Source of the DNA: Hymenobacter sp.
Lineage (GTDB): Bacteria; Bacteroidota; Bacteroidia; Cytophagales; Hymenobacteraceae
Direction: 5' to 3'
Length of the DNA stretch: 8,454 bases
Assembly: GCA_025362615.1 (NCBI GenBank)
Contig: JANYFQ010000470.1
Span: forward strand, 1 to 8,454
Every line of letters begins with the position of its first letter. Position 1 is the first letter of the stretch. The translations under genes were made by a program, and so were the position numbers. Of the stretch, positions 1 through 4,980 are shown piece by piece. The notes under the pieces were generated by a model that did no database searches, was not told where the DNA came from, and saw nothing but the letters and a program-made list of their open reading frames with translations.

Positions 1-144
1 GTTCCACAGCCTTCGGTTTGCCGGCCGCTGGTGCCGAAGGCTGTGAAACCCCTTCGGGGTTCGGTTCGCGTGGCCATATTATCCGGGGGTAGGCTCCCGT
101 TGGTCGCCAACCCCCGGCTTTGCTGTTAAACCCCGTTGGGGTTT
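1..144. repeat. Cluster of REP-like hairpins
   Basis: Four consecutive palindromes are visible. A 12-bp perfect stem pairs 5-16 with 34-45. A 6-bp stem with a 3-nt loop pairs 47-52 with 56-61. An 8-bp stem pairs 83-90 with 110-117, with an extra 3-bp GGC/GCC pairing inside it. A 7-bp stem pairs 128-134 with 138-144 around a GTT loop. No reading frame here looks coding. Tandem GC-rich hairpins of this kind resemble REP/BIME-type intergenic elements, which in Bacteroidota are often mobilised by IS200-like TnpA-REP proteins; no such gene is in the window, so the link is inference. The first hairpin could also be the end of an element or gene outside the window. Confidence 0.6.
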
Positions 145-152
145 TGAAGCAG

Positions 153-185
153 CGCGTAACATCAACTCTTAACTGATGTTACGCG
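153..185. repeat. 12-bp stem-loop (GTAACATCA hairpin)
   Basis: Positions 153-164 (cgcgtaacatca) pair perfectly with 174-185 around a 9-nt loop. The same word recurs at 302-312 in direct orientation and, shortened, at 365-372 in inverted orientation, so each copy has more than one possible pairing partner. No T-run follows the hairpin, so it is not a classical terminator. Confidence 0.75.
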
Positions 186-313
186 GGCAATTCGAGCGTC
201 TTGTGTTTCAGATTGTTTCTCGTTGCTTGTTGCATTCGTGCCCCAAAAACCACTCAAAAACGCCAAATAAGCAACAAGAAACGAGAAACAAGAAGCAGAT
301 TGCGTAACATCAG
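173..313. repeat. Nested two-tier inverted repeat
   Basis: Outer arms 173-184 and 302-313 are perfect 12-bp inverted copies. Inside them, 213-233 and 271-291 form a second inverted repeat with 20 of 21 positions paired (mismatch near the arm centre) around a 37-nt loop that contains CCCCAAAAA. The inner arms are built from quasi-repeated cttg/gttg words. No coding potential is seen. The outer left arm is the same segment used by the local hairpin at 153-185, so the two structures exclude each other. The function is unknown. Confidence 0.65.
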
Positions 314-317
314 CTAT

Positions 318-346
318 TAATTCACTCACTCGCTCATTCACTCATT
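318..346. repeat. Low-complexity TTCACTCATT repeat, upstream arm
   Basis: This 29-bp word is the exact reverse complement of 1158-1186, so a perfect inverted repeat brackets the ispD region. It is made of quasi-tetranucleotide units (ctca, ttca). Shorter relatives lie at 354-365 and 443-464, and in the ispD-crotonase gap at 1235-1254 and 1263-1276. Confidence 0.8.
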
Positions 347-371
347 GAAAACCAATTCACTCATTGATGTT

Positions 372-406
372 AGCCCGGTTCCGGTACGGTAGCCGGGCTT
401 TTTTTT
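372..406 (+). terminator. Rho-independent terminator
   Basis: A GC-rich stem agcccgg (372-378) pairs with ccgggct (393-399) and can extend by a G-U and a U-A pair. It is followed directly by a run of eight T (399-406). It would stop transcripts arriving from the left edge before ispD. No gene seen in the window feeds it, so the terminated transcript probably starts further upstream. Confidence 0.7.
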
Positions 407-486
407 GATTGCTGGCCCGCCTCGTTTCCATGCCAACCCCGCCTCATTCACTCATTTATTCATCCGCTCCTTCACTCCCTGAACGA

Positions 487-1170
487 ATGGCCATCCTGGT
501 GGCGGGCGGCACGGGCAGCCGCATGGGCGCGGCCGTGCCCAAGCAGTTTTTGCTGCTGCGGGGGGTGCCGGTGCTGCTGCACACGCTGCGCCGGTTTGCC
601 GAGCCGGCCTTGCAAATAACTGATATTGTGGTGGTGCTGCCCGCCGAGCAGCTTGATGTCTGGCAGGCGCTGTGCGCCGCGTACGGGCCGGTGCCGCCGC
701 ACCGCACGGTGGCGGGCGGGGCCACGCGCTGGGCCTCGGTGCGGGCCGGGCTGGCGGCACTGCCGCAGGCGGCGGGCCTGGTGGCAGTCCACGACGGGGT
801 GCGCCCGTTGGCGAGCGCTGCCCTCATCGAGCGCACCTACGCCGGGGCCGCTACCCACGCCGCCGCCGCCGCCGCCGTGCTGCCCAAAGACTCGGTTCGT
901 ACGCTGGCCCAGCACGGCTCCGCGCCGCTCAACCGCAGCCGGTTGCGGCTCATGCAAACGCCTCAGACGTTTGAGATTGACTTGCTGCGCCGCGCCTACG
1001 CCGGGCCGGAACTCAGCACCTTCACCGACGACGCAACGGTGGTGGACGACCTCTGCCGCGTGGCGTTGGTGGAGGGCGAATACCGCAACATCAAAATAAC
1101 CACGCCCGAGGATTTGCTGCTGGCGGAAGCTATTTTTTCAATGAGTGGTTTCGGCAAAATGAGTGAATGA
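487..1170 (+). CDS. ispD: 2-C-methyl-D-erythritol 4-phosphate cytidylyltransferase (IspD)
   Basis: This cytosolic enzyme of the non-mevalonate (MEP) isoprenoid pathway joins CTP and methylerythritol 4-phosphate to give CDP-methylerythritol and pyrophosphate. The 227-residue product has the family's usual length and shows its signatures in order. These are the N-terminal CTP-binding loop VAGGTGSRMG..PKQF (residues 5-21), VHDGVRP (101-107) with the substrate-site Asp103, NRSRLRLMQTPQTF (149-162) with the Arg of the TPQ region, and NIKITTPEDL (201-210) with the conserved Lys203. The open frame extends upstream to a TTG at 409, but that stretch translates the low-complexity ttcactcatt repeat; the ATG at 487 places the nucleotide-binding strand at the N-terminus as in other IspD proteins. 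There is no clear Shine-Dalgarno. The last ~10 residues after AEAIF lie in repeat DNA, and the stop codon is inside the 1158-1186 repeat. Confidence 0.96.
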   Translation: MAILVAGGTGSRMGAAVPKQFLLLRGVPVLLHTLRRFAEPALQITDIVVVLPAEQLDVWQALCAAYGPVPPHRTVAGGATRWASVRAGLAALPQAAGLVAVHDGVRPLASAALIERTYAGAATHAAAAAAVLPKDSVRTLAQHGSAPLNRSRLRLMQTPQTFEIDLLRRAYAGPELSTFTDDATVVDDLCRVALVEGEYRNIKITTPEDLLLAEAIFSMSGFGKMSE

Positions 1171-1292
1171 GCGAGTGAGTGAATTACTAGTTGGCAGTGC
1201 GTCAGCGAACGTCCGGGAACGTAACCAAACTATCAATTCATTCATTCGCTCATTAAAACCCACTCATTCACTCATTATCCCGAAACCACTCA
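1142..1292. repeat. Inverted repeat across the ispD 3' end and the ispD-crotonase gap
   Basis: Arms 1142-1171 and 1263-1292 are 30 nt each with 28 positions able to pair (mismatches 1155/1279 and 1157/1277). The left arm encodes the C-terminal tail and stop codon of ispD; the right arm lies 26 bp before the next start. Positions 1158-1186 inside the left part are also the exact reverse complement of 318-346, and 1235-1254 is a diverged relative of the same word. The structure has no T-run, so a terminator or mRNA-stabilising role is only a possibility. Confidence 0.75.
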
Positions 1293-1318
1293 CTAAAACC
1301 CATTCATCCATTGAAATA

Positions 1319-2113
1319 ATGACTCATCTGCTCTACGACGTGCGCCCCGATGGCGTGGCCACCATCACCCTCAACCGGCCCGAGGTTTTCAACGCTTTCA
1401 ACGATGCGATGAGCTACGAGCTGCAAGACGCGCTGAAGGCCGTGGGGCGCGATGCCGCCGTGCGGGCCGTGGTGCTGACCGGCGCGGGCCGGGCCTTCTG
1501 CTCGGGGCAGGATTTGAAGGCCGCCCAGGAAGCTGCCGCCGCCGAGGGCCGGCCGCGCTCGTTCTACGATTCGCTGCACCAGCGCTACAACCCCATCATC
1601 CGGGCGATGCGGGCGCTGCCGAAGCCCATCATTGCCCGGCTCAACGGCGTGGCGGCGGGCGCGGGCTGCTCGCTGGCGCTGGCCTGCGATGTGGTGGTGG
1701 CCGCCGATACCGCCAGCCTCATCGAAGTGTTTATCAACATCGGGCTGGTGCCGGATTCGGGGTCGTCGTGGTTTTTGCCGCGCCTGGTGGGCAGCCTCAA
1801 GGCGTTCGAGTTGTGCGCGTTGGGCGAGAAAGTGCCCGCCGCCGAAGCCCTGCGCCTGGGCCTGGTGAGCCAGGTAGTGCCGGCCGAAGACCTCGACGCG
1901 GCCACCTACGCCCTGGCCGCCCGCTACGCCGCCGCGCCCACCAAAGCCATTGGCCTGCTCAAGCAAATGCTCAACAAAGCCGGAGCCGCTACTTTGGATG
2001 AAATGCTGGATTACGAAGCCCACTGCCAGCAGATTGCCGGCGAATCGGCCGACTACGCCGAGGGCGTAGCGGCGTTTTCGGAAAAGCGCAAGCCGGTGTT
2101 CAGCGGGCGGTAA
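1319..2113 (+). CDS. paaG: Crotonase-fold PaaG-type enoyl-CoA isomerase/hydratase
   Basis: This cytosolic acyl-CoA enzyme of the crotonase superfamily is closest to PaaG, which isomerises ring-1,2-epoxyphenylacetyl-CoA to the oxepin form and also moves enoyl-CoA double bonds. The 264 residues match PaaG length (~262). Oxyanion-hole segments are LTGAGRAFCSGQDL (53-66) and GVAAGAG (110-116). The two glutamates of true hydratases are replaced (Ser at the first, Phe at the second), while the PaaG-type acid sits in IGLVPDSG as Asp146. The C-terminus AGESADYAEGVAAFSEKRKPVFSG closely follows PaaG. The frame is open back to 1163, but that extension translates repeat DNA; ATG 1319 fits the family N-terminus. 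No other paa genes are nearby, so a role in general fatty-acid or branched acyl-CoA breakdown is equally possible. ispD lies 148 bp upstream on the same strand; co-transcription is uncertain. Confidence 0.85.
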   Translation: MTHLLYDVRPDGVATITLNRPEVFNAFNDAMSYELQDALKAVGRDAAVRAVVLTGAGRAFCSGQDLKAAQEAAAAEGRPRSFYDSLHQRYNPIIRAMRALPKPIIARLNGVAAGAGCSLALACDVVVAADTASLIEVFINIGLVPDSGSSWFLPRLVGSLKAFELCALGEKVPAAEALRLGLVSQVVPAEDLDAATYALAARYAAAPTKAIGLLKQMLNKAGAATLDEMLDYEAHCQQIAGESADYAEGVAAFSEKRKPVFSGR

Positions 2114-2176
2114 GCAGGGGGCGCAACTGGCGCACTTGCTGCCGCAATTGGCGCGGCGGCGGCTCTCCTCCTACCC

Positions 2177-2312
2177 AACCCACGTTGCGAACCAGCCGCG
2201 TAGCGGCGAAGGAAGTTCCAGGGTTTCCGCCGCCGCTATGCGGCTCCGGTAGCCTTCCATTCCTTTCCCTATCAACCTGCCGCCGCTACGCGGCTGGTCT
2301 GCAACGTGGGTT
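2177..2312. repeat. MITE-like element with 32-bp inverted arms
   Basis: Arms 2177-2208 (starting aacccacgttgc) and 2281-2312 (ending gcaacgtgggtt) pair over 32 bp with one mismatch (2190/2299) and one G-T position (2189/2300). The 72-bp centre contains another gccgctatgcggc palindrome, so the motif gccgc-TA-gcggc occurs three times. There is no transposase frame. I see no convincing target duplication; a weak ctaccc/ctagccc similarity flanks the arms. It reads as a non-autonomous mobile or REP-type element (inference). Confidence 0.7.
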
Positions 2313-2380
2313 AGCTAGCCCGAAAACCGGGTGCGTTGCGCGCCCGGTGGCAGGCTTCACGTCCGCAGCCACGCTGGCAG

Positions 2381-2636
2381 GAATGAAAACCGTAGTTGGC
2401 TGGATAGAAACTGCGCTAGTCGGACCATAAATCGTGCTAATCGGACTGACAATCGCCATTGCCTGACTAGAAATCGTGCTAGTCCGACTGGAAATCGTCT
2501 TCGTCTGACTAGAAATCGTGCTAGTCGGACTGAAAATCGTCTCGACCTGACTGGAAATTGTTCTAGGCCGGCTGAAAATCGTCTCCGTCCGGCTGAAAAA
2601 TCGTTTTAATCTGACTAGGAATCGTTTTAATCCGAG
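2381..2636. repeat. Array of 12 imperfect ~21-bp tandem repeats
   Basis: Unit starts are 2381, 2403, 2426, 2448, 2469, 2490, 2511, 2532, 2553, 2574, 2595 and 2617, with lengths of 20-23 bp and mostly 21. The core is gaaatcgt-n5-7-gtcBgact. Units starting at 2469 and 2511 differ at one base. From unit 3 to unit 10 odd units carry cta in the middle and even units carry cc/tc-rich centres, giving a 42-bp higher-order period. Odd units can also fold, since gactag and ctagtc flank an 8-nt loop. A 21-bp period equals two helical turns and seven codons, but the frame through it has no credible start and reads as noncoding. Confidence 0.8.
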
Positions 2637-2772
2637 CAGAACTCACAGTACCCGCAGCCGAAGTTATGCTACCTGAGCGCTCGTTTACGGGAACCGCAGG
2701 GGACGATATTGCTGCGCTGAAAAAACCAGAAACCAAGCCTTTGGCTTCCGGTGCCAGCGCGGAAGCCGCAAA

Positions 2773-2808
2773 CGTAAGAAGGCCGCCCGGTGGGGCGGCC
2801 TTCTTACG
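2773..2808 (-). terminator. 16-bp perfect stem-loop, possible bidirectional terminator
   Basis: Positions 2773-2788 pair perfectly with 2793-2808 around a GGTG loop, with a GC-rich core (ggccgccc) and A/T-rich outer part (aagaa/ttctt). It lies 85 bp beyond the stop of the minus-strand lipoprotein gene and about 660 bp beyond the crotonase stop. On the minus strand it is followed by gtttgcgg, on the plus strand by gacaag. It is therefore more likely a terminator for the lipoprotein transcript, although the T-run is weak on both sides. Confidence 0.6.
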
Positions 2809-2851
2809 GACAAGAAACAGCGTGGGAACATAGCTAACCCGGACCGGCACC

Positions 2852-2890
2852 CTAAAATCCGGGCAATCCGCTAAAATCCGCGCCCATCCG
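2852..2890. repeat. Imperfect 19/20-bp direct duplication
   Basis: Units 2852-2870 and 2871-2890 share ctaaaatccg at the front and atccg at the end. The duplication ends three bases before the lipoprotein stop codon. It resembles an intergenic aaatccg-type repeat and no function is visible. Confidence 0.6.
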
Positions 2891-2893
2891 TGG

Positions 2894-3739
2894 TCAGCGG
2901 AGCGTGATGGTTTTGGTGCGGCCGTTTACCGTGACGCTGGCCACGTTGTCGCAGGTGCCGGTGCCGCTGGGGTCGTAGTTGAGCAGCAGGGTTTTGCCGT
3001 TGGAATTGGCGATGCTGACGGTGCCGGCGGTGAAGTATTTGTAGCAGTCGCCGCGCTTGGTGAGGGGCGTGGCGGTGGCGGCGGTGTAGCTTACGCCCCG
3101 GCGGTTGGTGCCCTGGGCCTGGCCAACGACGCTGTACACGTCGTCGGACACTTGCGGGGTGCCGAAGCCGGCGGTCATCGTGCAGGTGCGGCGGGCGGTC
3201 CAGGCGCTGGTGCCGCCGTTATTGGCGAACACGATGCTGGCCCCGGTGACATCGACGGAGAACGAGCCATTGCCCAAGCCGACGAAGGTGCGGGTGGCGA
3301 GGTGCTGGTTGTCGTTGACGAAGTAATTTTCGCGGGTGACGACGGCCCCGCTGTGGCGGCGGCGGTCGGAGCCGGTGAAGACGGCGATGATTTTGCCGCG
3401 CCGGAGCTTGCCGTCGGGGCAGAGGCAGTTGGTGGGGCCGAAGTCGATGACGAGGGTGCGGGTGTCGGCGTTGTAGGTGCGGGTAGCGCAGGAGCCATAG
3501 ACGCGGCCCACGGCCTCGGCGCTGACGGCGGCCGAGTTGGACTGGGTTTCGTCCTGGGGGGCGGCGGCGGTGATGATGTCGGCGCTGAAGGCCGTTTCGC
3601 GCTCGCCGTCGCTGCTGTCTTCGGCCGAGGTAATGTCTTCGTCGGGAGCAGCGTCTTTGTCGCGCTTGCAGGCGGTGGTGAAAAGCAGGCTGCTGGCCAA
3701 AGCGGCGAGTACTAACGGGCGGAGGGTGCGGGTAAACAT
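2894..3739 (-). CDS. Secreted lipoprotein of unknown function
   Basis: The 281-residue product begins with a basic, then hydrophobic signal (residues 1-23) ending TTAC, with Cys24 as the probable lipidated residue. The -3 position is Thr rather than Leu, which is tolerated in Bacteroidetes lipoboxes. Residues 25-65 form a charged, Asp/Glu-rich linker beginning CKRDKD, similar in character to signals that send lipoproteins to the outer leaflet (inference). The rest (about 78-281) is a beta-rich domain with YGSCATRTYN, VIDFG, the C..C pair 105/107, DGKLRRGKI, FTG, VNDN and a final CDN.ASVTVNGRTKTITLR. I recognise this IDFG...C.DG..RRG pattern from hypothetical Bacteroidetes lipoproteins, but I know no activity for it. 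There are six cysteines besides Cys24 and no catalytic motif. The start is the only in-frame ATG giving a full signal peptide. The gene is divergent from the deacetylase gene. Confidence 0.88.
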   Translation of the reverse strand: MFTRTLRPLVLAALASSLLFTTACKRDKDAAPDEDITSAEDSSDGERETAFSADIITAAAPQDETQSNSAAVSAEAVGRVYGSCATRTYNADTRTLVIDFGPTNCLCPDGKLRRGKIIAVFTGSDRRRHSGAVVTRENYFVNDNQHLATRTFVGLGNGSFSVDVTGASIVFANNGGTSAWTARRTCTMTAGFGTPQVSDDVYSVVGQAQGTNRRGVSYTAATATPLTKRGDCYKYFTAGTVSIANSNGKTLLLNYDPSGTGTCDNVASVTVNGRTKTITLR

Positions 3740-3917
3740 GGGCGTAAAAAAGTGAAGGTGAAGCGAAGAAGACCGACGAGCAACCCCGCCGGCGGGGCTG
3801 TTTCGTTGGCTTGGAGGGCCGAGTGGTGAGTGGGTTTAAGCGGGGGCGGAAGTTTCTTTGTTGGCGGAAGGGGAGTTTGCCGCCCGCTACGTCTCATTCC
3901 TCAATTCTTTATTTACC
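3740..3917. promoter_or_regulatory. Divergent intergenic region with a 14-bp GC palindrome
   Basis: This 178-bp gap separates the starts of the lipoprotein (-) and deacetylase (+) genes, so both promoters should lie here. The only clear structure is the perfect palindrome ccccgccggcgggg at 3784-3797, 44 bp upstream of the lipoprotein start. I could not find a convincing Bacteroidetes TTTG/TAnnTTTG promoter pair on either strand. Neither start has a Shine-Dalgarno. Confidence 0.4.
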
Positions 3918-4835
3918 ATGCTGCCCATCGCCTTCGCGCCCCTGTTTGCCCATCCGCTGCCGGCTGGCCACCGGTTTCCGATGCTCAAGTACGAGCTGCT
4001 GCCCGAGCAATTGCTGCGCGAGGGCACGGCCCGCGAAGCCGACTTTTTTGTGCCCGTGCCGCCGCCCGTCGAGGACATTTTGCGGGCGCACGACGCGGCG
4101 TATTACGAGCGCCTGCGCCGGGGGCAGCTCACGCGGCAGGAGGAACGGGCCACGGGGTTTCCGTGGTCGGGGCAGTTGTTTGAGCGGGAAATTGCGCTGC
4201 TCGGCGGCACCCTGGAGGGGGCGGCCCGCGCCCTGGCCGTGCCCGGTGGGGGCGTGGCCCTCAACATTGCCGGCGGTACGCACCACGCGTTTGCCGACCG
4301 GGGCGAGGGCTTTTGCCTGCTCAACGACCAGGCCGTGGCCGCGCACTGGCTGCTGCACCACCGCCCGGCGCAGGTGAAAAAAATCGTGGTCATCGACCTG
4401 GACGTGCATCAGGGCAACGGCACGGCGGCCATCTTTGCCGGGGTGCCCGAGGTGTTCACCTTTTCGATGCACGGGGCCCGCAATTACCCCGCCCGCAAGG
4501 AAGTGTCGGACCTGGACCTGCCGCTGCCCGACGGCACCGCCGATGCCGAATACCTGGCCCTGCTAACGGCCACGCTGCCGCGCCTGCTCGACACCGAGCG
4601 CCCCGATTTCGTCTTCTACCTGGCCGGGGTCGATGTGCTGGCCACCGACAAGCTCGGCCACCTGGCCCTGACCCGCGCCGGCTGCCGCGAGCGCGACCGG
4701 GTGCTGCTGGCCGCCTGCCGCGCACGGGGCCTGCCGGTGCAAATCAGCATGGGCGGTGGCTATTCCGAACGCATCGCCGACATTGTGGAGGCCCACGCCA
4801 ACACGTACCGGGTAGCGGCGGAGTTGTGGGGTTAG
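3918..4835 (+). CDS. Zinc-dependent histone-deacetylase-family amidohydrolase
   Basis: The 305-residue cytosolic protein belongs to the arginase/deacetylase fold and should remove acetyl groups from an acetylated amine such as a polyamine, acetoin-pathway protein lysine or other small molecule; the substrate cannot be read from sequence. All active-site elements are present. These are IAGGTHHAF (His122-His123, the general base pair), VIDLDVHQGNG (Asp160, zinc ligands Asp162 and His164), AGVDVLATDKLG (zinc ligand Asp244) and MGGGYS (Tyr282, transition-state tyrosine). GFCLLND (131-137) is the usual family motif. The length and the GGTHHAFADRGEGFC pattern suit the compact bacterial group related to class IV enzymes rather than the longer AcuC. 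The frame is open from a TTG at 3858, but ATG 3918 places the typical LPIAFAPLFAHPLPAGHRFPM start at residue 2. There is no signal peptide. Confidence 0.93.
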   Translation: MLPIAFAPLFAHPLPAGHRFPMLKYELLPEQLLREGTAREADFFVPVPPPVEDILRAHDAAYYERLRRGQLTRQEERATGFPWSGQLFEREIALLGGTLEGAARALAVPGGGVALNIAGGTHHAFADRGEGFCLLNDQAVAAHWLLHHRPAQVKKIVVIDLDVHQGNGTAAIFAGVPEVFTFSMHGARNYPARKEVSDLDLPLPDGTADAEYLALLTATLPRLLDTERPDFVFYLAGVDVLATDKLGHLALTRAGCRERDRVLLAACRARGLPVQISMGGGYSERIADIVEAHANTYRVAAELWG

Positions 4836-4840
4836 GTTAA

Positions 4841-4972
4841 TTGTTTGATTGTTGCATTGCTTAATTGTTGCTCATACGGTCCCAAAAGGCTAGTGTATCC
4901 ACTGCGGCCACTGCGGAAAATGCCTCAGAACAGCTAACAATTAAGCAATGCAACAATTAGACAATCAAACAA
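4841..4972. repeat. 29-bp-arm inverted repeat with an 8-nt bulge between convergent genes
   Basis: Positions 4841-4851 pair with 4962-4972 and 4852-4869 pair with 4936-4953, all perfectly. Eight extra bases (4954-4961) sit in the right arm and look like a local duplication of caatta. The 66-nt loop (4870-4935) contains CCCAAAA and a tandem ccactgcgg pair. The arms are quasi-tetranucleotide (attg, tttg, attg, ttgc). It begins 5 bp after the deacetylase stop and ends 8 bp before the stop of the large minus-strand gene, so it could act as a shared transcript end, but it lacks a GC-rich stem with a T-run. Confidence 0.75.
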
Positions 4973-4980
4973 CAACCAAC

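Noticed and set aside
361..406. tRNA 3' half, suggested by cggttccgg and a T-run
   Set aside because: There is no anticodon or acceptor pairing and no TTCGA loop; the sequence fits a simple Rho-independent terminator.
409..486. TTG-initiated N-terminal extension of ispD
   Set aside because: The extra 26 residues translate low-complexity repeat DNA and precede the normal IspD N-terminus; the ATG at 487 fits the family.
1163..1318. ATG-initiated 52-residue extension of the crotonase overlapping ispD
   Set aside because: It is a translation of the ttcactcatt repeats and lies outside the crotonase fold; ATG 1319 gives the usual length.
2331..2609. Open frame giving a heptapeptide repeat (NR.. 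pattern) through the 21-bp array
   Set aside because: The periodicity follows from the DNA repeat; units of 20, 22 and 23 bp break the frame register, the start is a GTG, and no domain is seen.
2381..2636. CRISPR array
   Set aside because: Units are contiguous and imperfect without spacers, and no cas gene is nearby.
2563..2850. 95-residue minus-strand open frame after the lipoprotein gene
   Set aside because: It runs through the 16-bp stem-loop and into the tandem array, and has no recognisable features.
3152..3715. 187-residue open frame on the plus strand, antisense to the lipoprotein gene
   Set aside because: It is extremely Gly/Ala/Val-rich and has no motif, while the opposite strand has a signal peptide, lipobox and a recognisable family pattern.
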